A stretch of DNA of 64,000 nt from ZC4RG36 sp964652205 (GTDB lineage Bacteria; Chloroflexota; Anaerolineae; Aggregatilineales; Phototrophicaceae), in assembly GCA_964652205.1 (NCBI GenBank), contig CAZZAO010000003.1:31796-95795 (forward strand), written 5' to 3'. Made by a program: the position numbers and the translations under genes. Of this stretch, positions 26,978 to 35,214 are shown one piece after another (positions within the stretch are counted from its first letter, which is position 1; each line of letters starts with the position of its first letter). The notes under the pieces are model-generated. The model was not told the DNA's origin. It did no database searches and saw nothing but the letters and a program-made list of their open reading frames with translations.

Positions 26978-27307
26978 TCAGTAATGACGCTGCTGCGCGC
27001 GCCGGTCACGAATCTGTCGTTCAGCAGCCTCTAGAGCGCCATTCAAGGCGGCTCTGAACTGCTCACTTTGCTCAGTCGCGGCGATTTGCGCCGCTCCCAT
27101 ATAGACGACGATAGTGACTTCATAGATGTGGGGTGTCACACGAGCCTGCGCCGGCTGCTTGAAGTTAACAACCGCGCCTGAAATATCGGTGTAGCCCTCG
27201 GCCAGCTTGCTGAGTCGGTCGACCGCCAGAGTATAGTACTCGTTTTCACTTTTCTTGATGTCGTCGATTTCATTATTGAATTCGACCGGGAAATTCGCGC
27301 TGTCCAT
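26978..27307 (-). CDS. HPF/RaiA-like ribosome hibernation factor
   Basis: 109 residues from the ATG at 27307 (upstream in-frame codons look non-coding). Order of elements matches the ribosome-binding domain of RaiA/HPF: strand VEFNNEI, helix ENEYYTLAVDRLSKLAEGY, strands with IYEVTIVVYMGAAQIAATEQ, then helix AALNGALEAAERQIRDRR. It is a short type without the C-terminal dimerisation domain. HPF proteins occupy the tRNA/mRNA channel of idle ribosomes. It lies directly behind a baeRF gene on the same strand (87 bp apart), suggesting a shared role in handling idle or stalled ribosomes. Confidence 0.7.
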   Translation of the reverse strand: MDSANFPVEFNNEIDDIKKSENEYYTLAVDRLSKLAEGYTDISGAVVNFKQPAQARVTPHIYEVTIVVYMGAAQIAATEQSEQFRAALNGALEAAERQIRDRRAQQRHY

Positions 27308-27394
27308 TGTCTGTCCCCTCTTTGAACTGCTTAACGGCACCAGTCCTCGCAGCAACCGGGTTTGGTGTCTGCCTTTTTGGCCGGTGGAACAGGC

Positions 27395-28564
27395 TTAATA
27401 GCGGAGAAGCGCCGCAGCAGGTGAAGTGGCTGGCATTTCCGCCAGTGGCAGCGCATAGACGATTCCGCCGTTTCGGAGAGTCTGCATCGCGGCAAAATCC
27501 AGCAGCGCGAGGTCATCTTCCTGGCTTTGTCCATCCTGATAATGAACAACTTCCCCGCTATCAGGATTGAAGATGCCCCAGACCTGCGTATCGACGGCCA
27601 GAATGAGTTTGTCTACGCGCCCGTAAAAGGCTGCCGCGACAATTTCTTCAATGCGATCCGTGGCGTTTTCCGTGACGGCAAGCTCGTGATATTGCTCGAT
27701 CACCTTTTCCATCGCCTGACGGAAGTAAGGCTCGACGATGGGCCAGGTCTGTTCCTGGAGTTCTTCAGGGCGCAGCAGATCAGGATTGCCTGTGACCCCT
27801 TCCGGCATGATATTCGCGTATTCGCTGACCTGACGGTAAATCGGTAGCAGGTAATCGACACCCGCCAGAACAAGCGGTGCCTGCTCCTCACGAAAGACTT
27901 CTTTCAGCCCGGCATCGACCACATTAAGAAACTGCTCGATCCTGACCTTCTGATCTTCATCGCCCGGCCCCTGTCCATGAAACATGGCCGCCCGTTTGCC
28001 GCCCTGGGCTGTACTCGGCGATGTCCCCGAATGGAATTGCAGGTGTTTTTGCAGATTATCGGACTTGAGAGCTTCGTCCAGACTCCCCGGTACACCCTCT
28101 GGCAAATCAATTTGACCGACGCTGTGCCGGGTTCCTTCAAACAAACGAACTTCATTCTGACTGATTGCCAGAATGTAATAATGTCCGTTGTTGGTGAATA
28201 ACGGTAGAACCGGCTTGACGTAATAGGACTGAGCGATGACGAGCAGTTCTTCAACGCGAAAAGGCAGGTGATAGTAATGGAAGTCATCCTGGGCGATAAA
28301 GACCGCCAGAGCATCACGCTGATGCTGCCAGAAGTACGGCGCATTCAGTAAGGCCTGCGCCGGTTGGAGCAAGGCGCTCACCTGACGAGGCCCCATGCCC
28401 CTGTCCAGCAGACGCAGCTCGGCTTCTCGAAGCAGGTTTTTGAAGCGGATCGGGTCTTGCTGAGTATCCTGACCGGCGCGATGGGTCGGCAGGAAAATCG
28501 AGATACTCGGACTCCCGGTTTGCTGCGCCAATTCCTTGATCTGCTCTAACGTCAAGTTTTCCAT
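27395..28564 (-). CDS. baeRF family-3-like eRF1-related protein
   Basis: 389 residues. The N-terminal part SISIFLPTHRAGQDTQQDPI, KNLLREAELRL, FWQHQRDALAVF and the PLFTNNGHYYILAISQNEVRLFEG strand pair match bacterial archaeo-eukaryotic release factor family 3. The eRF1-like central domain covers about 195-300, with FHGQGPGDEDQKVRIEQFLN where eRF1 has its catalytic loop. The C-terminal L7Ae-like domain (about 300-389) has FYGRVDKLILAVDTQVWG. No GGQ, but a glycine-rich segment is present. Probably a ribosome-associated hydrolase or rescue factor; the neighbouring HPF-like gene supports this. Confidence 0.8.
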   Translation of the reverse strand: MENLTLEQIKELAQQTGSPSISIFLPTHRAGQDTQQDPIRFKNLLREAELRLLDRGMGPRQVSALLQPAQALLNAPYFWQHQRDALAVFIAQDDFHYYHLPFRVEELLVIAQSYYVKPVLPLFTNNGHYYILAISQNEVRLFEGTRHSVGQIDLPEGVPGSLDEALKSDNLQKHLQFHSGTSPSTAQGGKRAAMFHGQGPGDEDQKVRIEQFLNVVDAGLKEVFREEQAPLVLAGVDYLLPIYRQVSEYANIMPEGVTGNPDLLRPEELQEQTWPIVEPYFRQAMEKVIEQYHELAVTENATDRIEEIVAAAFYGRVDKLILAVDTQVWGIFNPDSGEVVHYQDGQSQEDDLALLDFAAMQTLRNGGIVYALPLAEMPATSPAAALLRY

Positions 28565-28699
28565 TAGGGACTCCCTCCGTTGATGGTAGGCGGACAGAGG
28601 AAGCCAGTATACGTTATAAATTATGAAATAGATAGCCCGAGATAAGCCGCTCGTGCTGGCCCAACTAACGGGCCATCGGTGACGTTGCCCCGCTCTACT

Positions 28700-29827
28700 T
28701 CACGGGCGCAGGCGGCGCTTGAGCGCGCGCAGCCTGTCAATCTGCGCGTCGATCAGCGGCTCCAGCGCGGAATAATCGGTGTCAGGATGCTTGCTGATCT
28801 GCTGCTCGACCTTCGTCAGCGCCAGCGTATGGGTGCTGAAGGCGCTGGCGGTGCGCTCGATGAATGAGGCGGGCGCGGAACGCCGTCTGGCGGGCGGTTT
28901 CCCCTCGGAACGTGAATTGTCCTTCGTGCGGAACAATTCGCGTTCCGATAGGTCCTGATCGTCGGCTCGGAGCCACTGCTCGTCGCTCAGGCCGAGGATG
29001 TCGCGGTAGCGGCTGAGGGCGGATCGACTGGTGACGCCGAGCGCTGACAGCAGGCGTTCATTCTGCCCGGACGGGACGCGCAGGCCGAGCACCTGCGCGT
29101 AAAAGGCGCGGTCGCTCTCCGATTCGTGGTAGAGCCGGAAAGGCGTCGTTTCGGCCAGCAAGTCCATCATCAGAATCGCGTACTGACGGGCGCGGGCGAC
29201 GGCATTGAGGTTGTCGCGGGCGCTGTTCTCGCTGGCCTGACGCCAGACATTCGGCGTAACTTCAGTCGCCGGAATCCGGGCGAAGCGCTCGTCGGCAAGG
29301 GCCGCGTACAGCAGGTGGAACGCCAGCCAGCGGCGCTCGCCCGTTTCGATGACGTAGACGTTATCGACTGCGCCGACCGTAATCGGGTTGAGCAGCCCGT
29401 CGTGAAAAATGCTCGACGCCAGATCAATCAACCGTACCAGGCTGGCTTCAAGCGTGGACAAGTTCTCGGAATCGTCGTCAGTTAGCAGGCGAGCGCCGCT
29501 GCCGGTAAGCAGCGCAGGCAGGTCGTAGCGCCGCCCACTTTCGGCCTCAATCGCCGTCAGCCAGCCATCGAAGGCCGACGCCAGATGGGCAGGATCGCTA
29601 TCCCATGTGGCGCGGACTTCCGATGGCAGGGCGCGGCGCGGCTGCGCGGGGTCGGGATAGATACTGGCGATGTCAATCGGCTTGGCGACCTGCCGCGACG
29701 ACTTGAGTCCCCGGCGCTCGCGCTGCGGATCGCCGTAGGTATCGGCATCGACCGACTGCGGCGAGGTGGGTTCTGGCTCCGGCTGAAGCGGCTCCCAGTT
29801 GGCAAAACCAAATTCCTTGCGCTTCAT
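28700..29827 (-). CDS. ParB-like partition protein with enlarged N-terminal domain
   Basis: 375 residues. Box I IYPDPAQPRR (about res 56-65) and the CTP-binding GERRW motif (ETGERRWLAFHLL, about 170) mark a ParB/Spo0J N-terminal domain. They are separated by about 100 residues instead of the usual 30-40, because of an inserted helical segment (about 70-140). A helix-turn-helix region follows (ALGVTSRSALSRYRDILGLS, about 245-265), then a basic linker and a helical C-terminus. Starts in an ATGA overlap with parA. I saw no parS-like palindrome nearby. Could serve a chromosome, a chromid or an integrated plasmid. Confidence 0.75.
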   Translation of the reverse strand: MKRKEFGFANWEPLQPEPEPTSPQSVDADTYGDPQRERRGLKSSRQVAKPIDIASIYPDPAQPRRALPSEVRATWDSDPAHLASAFDGWLTAIEAESGRRYDLPALLTGSGARLLTDDDSENLSTLEASLVRLIDLASSIFHDGLLNPITVGAVDNVYVIETGERRWLAFHLLYAALADERFARIPATEVTPNVWRQASENSARDNLNAVARARQYAILMMDLLAETTPFRLYHESESDRAFYAQVLGLRVPSGQNERLLSALGVTSRSALSRYRDILGLSDEQWLRADDQDLSERELFRTKDNSRSEGKPPARRRSAPASFIERTASAFSTHTLALTKVEQQISKHPDTDYSALEPLIDAQIDRLRALKRRLRP

Positions 29828-30606
29828 GCCAGCTTCGCCTCAACTCGGTCGATCAGCGCCCAGGTTTCGGTCGTCGCGCCAGATTCAGGCGCATAGGCGA
29901 AGATCATCTTCTGCGCCCACGCCCGCTCAACCCAGACGGTGCGCTGGGTGATCGCCGGCCACATCAGGCCCTCGAAGCGCTTCTGAAGCTGCGCCAGACC
30001 GTGATCGTGGGCGTTGGTGTTGGCGCGGTACATCGTCGGCTGAATGCCCATGACGGCCATCGGGCGCAGGCCCTCGCGCTCGCGGCGGACGTTATTGGCC
30101 TCTTTATGCTCGATGCTGGCGGCGATTGCGTCGAGGCTCAGGCTCTCACATTCGGTCGGGTAAATCAGGCTGTCGCTGGCGAAGTAGACGACGGAGTGAA
30201 ACAGCGACGGCGTCGGCGGCGTGTCGATCACGACGACGTCAATATCGTCCTCGACTTCGCTCAGACGGTCGCGCAGCACAAAGACATCCTCCAGCAGCTC
30301 GGAGATGACGCGCGTCTCGACGTTGCTCGGCAGCATCCACAACGCGCCCTTGATCGTCCGGCCCCCGGCCTGATAGCGCTCGGCGGGAATCTCGCGGGTG
30401 ACATCCTCGAAGTCCGCGCCGCGCACCAGCAGATTGTACAGTCCGGCCTCTTTGGGCAGGCCGTAGCTCGACGCGACGTGACCCTGCGGGTCGCCGTCGA
30501 TAATCAGCACGCGCTGGCCGCGAATCGCCAGCCCGGCGGCAATGTGCGTGGCGAGGGTCGTCTTGCCGACGCCGCCCTTCTCGTTGACCAGCGATAAGAC
30601 GTGCAT
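29824..30606 (-). CDS. ParA-family partition ATPase
   Basis: 260 residues. Deviant Walker A KGGVGKTT (res 10-17), Walker A' DGDPQGHVASSYGL, Walker B VVVIDTPPTPSLFH (about 125). A ParA/Soj-type nucleoid-binding ATPase without N-terminal helix-turn-helix. First gene of the parAB pair; stop and start overlap in ATGA with parB. One long insert (GADFEDVTREIPAERYQAGG) between Walker A' and B is unusual. Confidence 0.88.
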   Translation of the reverse strand: MHVLSLVNEKGGVGKTTLATHIAAGLAIRGQRVLIIDGDPQGHVASSYGLPKEAGLYNLLVRGADFEDVTREIPAERYQAGGRTIKGALWMLPSNVETRVISELLEDVFVLRDRLSEVEDDIDVVVIDTPPTPSLFHSVVYFASDSLIYPTECESLSLDAIAASIEHKEANNVRREREGLRPMAVMGIQPTMYRANTNAHDHGLAQLQKRFEGLMWPAITQRTVWVERAWAQKMIFAYAPESGATTETWALIDRVEAKLA

Positions 30607-30992
30607 GGTTGGTTCCTTTGGCCCTCACCCCCGGCCTCTCTCCCGGAAGCGGCGGGGAGAAAGGAAATGCCGTGGGGGAACGTTCGTTCTAGCCTTAGTG
30701 TAGCGCAAAACCTGCATCGTCGTAAACCGCCGACGTGTTCTGATGGAGAATCGGTTTAGGAATAGCATGACATCATGAAGCCATGACGACACGAGAATTT
30801 ATATTTAATGAAGCAGCGCTGAAGGCCCTGGAACGGACAGAACAGGCCGCCGAGCCGGTCGATAAGCTGCGTCGGATGCAAACAGCGCGCCGGGTTGCCC
30901 GCTCTAACGAAAGGGATAGCAGCGGGTTAGGCGAGCGCTGGCAGGGCGGCAGCCACCGGCGGGACAACTGTAAAAGAAGCAGGGTTGAGGGT
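30607..30992. other. Intergenic region between parA and release factor 3
   Basis: Holds a C-rich dispersed repeat (30622-30662, CCTCACCCCCGGCCTCTCTCCC) just before parA. A short forward open frame from 30783 has no family resemblance and continues antisense into the release-factor gene. No reliable gene. Confidence 0.45.
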
Positions 30993-32633
30993 TTAGATTT
31001 CCGAGAATGGATTCCCGGCGATATCGACGAAGCGCAGGTGCTTGAGTTCCTTACGCGCGTAGTTGAGCTGCCACGGCGTCTCGAACAGGATCACCCAGCG
31101 GTCATGATCGTCGCGGGTGCGAATGCTCTGCATCGGCCAGTGCGCGGCGCGAATGTCGTCCTCATCGCCTTCGATCCACGCCGCCACGCTCGATGGCATC
31201 AGGTCGATGGACGTCTCGACGTTATATTCGGCCTGAAGGCGCGAAGCGACCACCTCGAACTGAAGCTGGCCGACCGCGCACAGGATCGGCTCGTGGCGCG
31301 TCGAATCGACGCCGTACAGCACCTGCACCACCCCTTCCTGCAAAAGCTGTTCGAGTCCCTTATTGAACTGTTTGTATTTCTCGATGCTGACGTTCCGCAG
31401 CCGCGCGAACACTTCGGGCTGGAAACGCGGGATCGACGGGTAGCTGAAGCTCTCGCCGACGCAGACCGTGTCGCCAATCGTGAAGATGCCCGGATTGCTC
31501 AGGCCGATGACATCGCCCGCGAACGCTTCCTCGACCGTCTCTCGGTCACGCGCGAACAGCCGATGAGGCCGCGTCATGCGGACTTTGCGCCCCAGGCGCG
31601 GATGCGAAACGGTCATGTCCTTCTCGAAGCGCCCCGAACAGATGCGCATAAACGCCAGACTGTCGCGGTGCTGCGGGTCCATGTTGGCCTGAATCTTGAA
31701 GACGATGCCGCTGAAAGCGCCGCTCGTCGGCTCGACCGGGCCGATGCTGCTTTCGCGCGGGCGCGGGGACGGCGCGAAGGCGCTCAAGGCTTCGAGAAAC
31801 GGCTCGACGCCGAAGTTGTTGAGCGCGCTGCCGAAGTAAACCGGCGTCAGCGTACCGTGAGCGAAAGCTTCCGGGTCGAACGGCGCGCCCGCGCCCGCTA
31901 GCAGCTCGGCGTCGTCGATCAACTGATGATGCGCCCGCTCGCCAATTGTCGCCTTCAACAGCGGGTCGTAGAGGTCAGTCACCTGCACCGGAGCGCGGAA
32001 CTTGCCGCGCGCCGTCCGCTCGAACAGCAGCACCTGCTGGTTTTGCAGGTCGTAGACGCCCTGAAAATCCGGGCCGCTGCCAATCGGCCAGTTCATCGGC
32101 GAGACGCGCAGCGCCAGCACCCGCTCGATCTCGTCGAGCAGTTCGAGCGGGTCGCGGCCCGGACGGTCGAGCTTGTTGATGAAGGTCAGAATCGGCAGCT
32201 TGCGCATCCGGCAGACCTCGAACAGCTTTCGGGTCTGCGGCTCGATACCTTTGGCGCTGTCGAGCACCATCACGGCGCTGTCGACGGCCATCAGCGTGCG
32301 GTAAGTGTCTTCGCTGAAATCGCGGTGGCCGGGCGTGTCGAGCAGGTTGAAGATGCGGTCTTCGTACTCGAATTGCAGCACCGATGAGGTGATCGAGATG
32401 CCGCGCTGCTGTTCCATCGCCATCCAGTCCGAGGTCGCGCTGCGCTGGTTTTTGGCGGCGCGCACCGACCCGGCCTGATTGACCGCTCCAGCGTAGAGCA
32501 GCAGCTTCTCAGTCAGCGTCGTTTTACCGGCGTCCGGGTGTGAGATGATGGCGAACGTCCGGCGGCGCTGAATTTCCCGCTGAAGTTCGGTACCGGGATT
32601 GATCGTCGTAATCGCAGGGGCAGGTTGTAACAT
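30993..32633 (-). CDS. prfC: Peptide chain release factor 3
   Basis: 546 residues, the normal RF3 length. Translation GTPase with G1 SHPDAGKTT, switch II DTPGHRDFSEDTYR, NKLD at G4. RF3-specific features include QQRGISITSS, and the C-terminal VGQLQFEVVASRLQAEYN. RF3 recycles RF1/RF2 after termination. The ATG at 32633 is chosen over an upstream frame extension because GAGGG precedes it and RF3 proteins start near here. Its neighbourhood with an HPF and a baeRF gene is notable but they are separated by parAB. Confidence 0.95.
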   Translation of the reverse strand: MLQPAPAITTINPGTELQREIQRRRTFAIISHPDAGKTTLTEKLLLYAGAVNQAGSVRAAKNQRSATSDWMAMEQQRGISITSSVLQFEYEDRIFNLLDTPGHRDFSEDTYRTLMAVDSAVMVLDSAKGIEPQTRKLFEVCRMRKLPILTFINKLDRPGRDPLELLDEIERVLALRVSPMNWPIGSGPDFQGVYDLQNQQVLLFERTARGKFRAPVQVTDLYDPLLKATIGERAHHQLIDDAELLAGAGAPFDPEAFAHGTLTPVYFGSALNNFGVEPFLEALSAFAPSPRPRESSIGPVEPTSGAFSGIVFKIQANMDPQHRDSLAFMRICSGRFEKDMTVSHPRLGRKVRMTRPHRLFARDRETVEEAFAGDVIGLSNPGIFTIGDTVCVGESFSYPSIPRFQPEVFARLRNVSIEKYKQFNKGLEQLLQEGVVQVLYGVDSTRHEPILCAVGQLQFEVVASRLQAEYNVETSIDLMPSSVAAWIEGDEDDIRAAHWPMQSIRTRDDHDRWVILFETPWQLNYARKELKHLRFVDIAGNPFSEI

Positions 32634-32942
32634 GAGGGGTCCCTCATACTCAAGCGCGGCATGGCAATGGCTGAAGCGCGGAAACGTCTGGCAAAGCTGG
32701 AGTCGCAGCCAGCGAACGATCATCCCTCGCGGACAGACATTCCATGGACTCCTAAGAGTGAAGGTCGAACCGATTCGGTTGGGCCGTGGGCTTCACGCAG
32801 CGCGGCGGAAAGCCCGCCGCCATGAGGAGCGAATTATAGTCGCCGAAGGACTCAAAGGCCAGAGGGAACCGACTCGGCAATCGACGGTTTATTGTGACTG
32901 GGCCTTTATGTTATCGGCGGCAAAGGGAGCGTACCGAAAAAC

Positions 32943-33078
32943 CCCATAGACGCCAACTTAAGCGGATAAGACTGGAAAATCGCTGCCGGTTGTGACCGTT
33001 TTCCTCTCTCCGCTTGCGGAGAGGGGGAAGGGGGAGGGGTCGGATAAGCAACGTGATCCTTAAGTTGGCGTGCATGGG
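32943..33078. mobile_element. 136-bp element with 20-bp terminal inverted repeats
   Basis: Left end CCCATAGACGCCAACTTAAG (32943-32962); the reverse complement of the right end (33059-33078) is CCCATGCACGCCAACTTAAG, 18 of 20 identical. Between them lies a CTCTCCGC-TT-GCGGAGAG hairpin of the C-rich family. CGAAAAA occurs on both sides at unequal distance, so a target duplication is not proven. No coding capacity. The interval 32634-33095 holds no gene. Confidence 0.6.
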
Positions 33079-33095
33079 AGCCTGGCGAAAAATCC

Positions 33096-34763
33096 TTATA
33101 GCGCTATCTCCACCGTCGCAGCGGCGGGGGCCTTGACCGGCAGCGTGATCGTGAAAGTCGTGCCGACGCCGAGCTTGCTGTCCACGGCAATCGTCCCGCC
33201 GTGCAGTTCGACAGCCTGATGGACGATATACAGGCCGAGTCCGGTTCCGCTGATCCGCTCGGTGTTCCCGGCGCGCTGGAACGGCTCGAACAGGTGGGGA
33301 AGGTCTTCTTCAGGGATGCCGATGCCGTGATCGCTGACGCTGATCTTGACCTGCCCCCGTTTGCGCGCCAGTTCCAGCCGCACATCGCCGCCTTCCGGTG
33401 AATACTTGATGGCGTTGGTCAGCAAGTTGGAGATGGCGTGGCGCAGCAGCTTGTCATCGACCATCGCCTCGACCGGCTTCTGCGGCCCGCTAAACAGGAT
33501 TTTATGCCTGCTGCGGGTCGCCTTCTGCACCTCGCTCAGGACTTCAAGGCACAGCATCTCGATGCTGCGCGGCTCCGGGTTGTAAGCCAGCCCGGTCGCT
33601 TCAGTCCGACTCAGACTGAGGATGTCGCTAATCATCTGCGACAGGTGTTCGACCTCTTCGCTGATGGTCGTCAGGTATTCCTGTCGTTCCTCAGGGCTGG
33701 CGCGGTCGCCGAACTTACTGAGCATATTATTCGCCAGCAGAATAGCCGCCAGCGGCGTCCGCAGCTCATGGGAGAGTGTCGAGACGAAGCGGCCTTTCAA
33801 CTCGCGCATCTCCTTCTCTTTTTCGAGCGCCAGCACCAGCCGTTCCTTTTCCATCCGCTCGGTTTCGAGGCGTCTGCTTTCCGTCAAATCCTGAATAATC
33901 GCGGTATAGAGCCAGCGGTCGCCGAGCGCGACGATATTGACCGCCATGTACATCGGGAAGGTCGTCCCATCGAGCCGCCGCCCGATGAACTCGCGCTGAT
34001 GCTCGTGCGCTTCAGCAACCAGCATCTCCAGCAGGTCGCCCTGACGTTTTACGCCTGTCATCAGGTCGCCGAGCTTCCTGCCGACCACGTCAGCCGCCTC
34101 GCAGCCGAAGATGCGCGCCCCCGCCGGGTTGATCGCCTCGATGACCCCATCCTCATTGGTGGTCACGATGCCGTCAAGCACGTTATCGACGATAGCGCGC
34201 ATCCGGTTATCGTTCTCCAGCACTCGTTCCGCGCCAGGGTTGAGGTCGGTCACTTCCTGTCGTCGCTCGATAGCGACGGCCACCAATCGCCCGAATGAGC
34301 GCGCCCGCGCGAACGCCGCCTCATCGACCGGAATCGCATCCGGGCTGCCCAGATTGAGCACGCCGAGCAGCCGGGTCTCGCTCTGAATCGGCGCGCAGAT
34401 CAACGTCTCCGCAGCCTGATCGTCCCAGACACCGCCCGCCGCCTCGCCGAAACGGGCCAGCGGCTGACCGTTGCGGATCGCTTCCGCCGACGGGGCGGTA
34501 TCGGCAGGCAGTTCGCGGATGCCCGCTGCGCTGGCAGGCACGCGCCAGCCGCCTTTGTCGAGCAGCGTGCTTCGGGTGCTGTCATAGAGTTGAATCTTGA
34601 TGAGTGGAAAGCCGGACAGCTCGCGTATTTCGACGGCGATCCGTTCCAGCGCGTGGTCAAACGTTGAGTCGTGGAGTAGAAGTTCAGAGAGTCGATTCGC
34701 GTTATCGGCGGTCAGCAGCGACGAACGTGAAGCGCTCACCGCCGCTGTTGATGCGTTGAGCAT
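33096..34763 (-). CDS. GAF-PAS sensor histidine kinase
   Basis: 555 residues from ATG 34763 (AGGGGG seven bases upstream; an in-frame TTG at 34790 lacks this). N-terminal GAF domain (about 20-165; LICAPIQSETRLLGVLNLG), PAS domain (about 185-300; VLDGIVTTNEDGVIEAINPA), a short coiled coil, HisKA with SHELRTP (phospho-His in the middle), and HATPase_c with NLLTNAIKYSPEGG, DHGIGIPEEDLPHLFEPF and GTGLGLYI. No transmembrane helix, so it senses a cytoplasmic signal. No partner regulator is adjacent. A heptamer repeat array overlaps its promoter. Confidence 0.93.
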   Translation of the reverse strand: MLNASTAAVSASRSSLLTADNANRLSELLLHDSTFDHALERIAVEIRELSGFPLIKIQLYDSTRSTLLDKGGWRVPASAAGIRELPADTAPSAEAIRNGQPLARFGEAAGGVWDDQAAETLICAPIQSETRLLGVLNLGSPDAIPVDEAAFARARSFGRLVAVAIERRQEVTDLNPGAERVLENDNRMRAIVDNVLDGIVTTNEDGVIEAINPAGARIFGCEAADVVGRKLGDLMTGVKRQGDLLEMLVAEAHEHQREFIGRRLDGTTFPMYMAVNIVALGDRWLYTAIIQDLTESRRLETERMEKERLVLALEKEKEMRELKGRFVSTLSHELRTPLAAILLANNMLSKFGDRASPEERQEYLTTISEEVEHLSQMISDILSLSRTEATGLAYNPEPRSIEMLCLEVLSEVQKATRSRHKILFSGPQKPVEAMVDDKLLRHAISNLLTNAIKYSPEGGDVRLELARKRGQVKISVSDHGIGIPEEDLPHLFEPFQRAGNTERISGTGLGLYIVHQAVELHGGTIAVDSKLGVGTTFTITLPVKAPAAATVEIAL

Positions 34764-34801
34764 ATCATCCCCCTTAGGACTATCCTGCAATCATAACAGA
34801 A

Positions 34802-34807
34802 ATTATA
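34802..34807 (-). promoter_or_regulatory. -10 element of the histidine kinase gene
   Basis: TATAAT on the reverse strand, 38 bp before the ATG. The -35 position at 17 bp falls inside the heptamer array, so copy number could change promoter strength. Confidence 0.5.
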
Positions 34808-34820
34808 AAGAGTCCAAAAA

Positions 34821-34869
34821 ACCGAGAACCGAGAACCGAGAACCGAGAACCGAGAACCGAGAACCGAGA
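34821..34869. repeat. Heptamer tandem array (ACCGAGA) x7
   Basis: Seven perfect copies of ACCGAGA. An inverted counterpart (TTCTCGG units) lies at 35175-35209 before the divergent gene. Confidence 0.9.
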
Positions 34870-34917
34870 ACAGGCTGCTTGATGTGATCGCGGGTGTCAA
34901 GCCTTCCCGGTCATTGC

Positions 34918-34993
34918 AGGGCAATCGCCTGTTAAGCCGGGAAGGTTCAGGATGGCCTGATAGAGGCGACCCGGCGGGTCGCCTCTGCGAAGC
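34918..34993. mobile_element. Decayed MITE-like element, copy 3
   Basis: Left end AGGGCAATCGC (34918) and central palindrome AGAGGCGACCC...GGGTCGCCTCT (34962-34986) match the family; the right terminal repeat is absent or degenerate. The interval 34764-35214 has no gene. Confidence 0.45.
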
Positions 34994-35174
34994 CTCACCC
35001 ACCCCGACCTGATAAAATTATGGACTCGCTTTAGCCAGCTTTCGGCTGATTTTGATCGCCGCCTGCGGCCTTTTAGCCACCGGCGCTAGCGAGTCGATTC
35101 CTTCTGTCGCAGCCCGGTTGACACGGGTGTAGGCTAATGAAGGAGTGACCAATCTCGTCATCAGCGCTATCCTT

Positions 35175-35209
35175 TTCTCGGTTCTCGGCTCTCATTTCTC
35201 GGTTCTTTC
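35175..35209. repeat. Inverted heptamer array (TTCTCGG)
   Basis: Five seven-base units in register, three perfect TTCTCGG and two degenerate, ending five bases before the GT9 start codon. Reverse complement of the array at 34821-34869. Confidence 0.75.
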
Positions 35210-35214
35210 TTTAT

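Noticed and set aside
30783..31901. Forward frame starting MTTREFIFNEAALKALERTEQ
   Set aside because: Only the first ~40 codons look protein-like; the rest is antisense to prfC. A decayed small gene is possible but unsupported.
32599..32949. Forward open frame upstream of prfC
   Set aside because: No ribosome site, no family, covers the prfC leader; composition non-coding.
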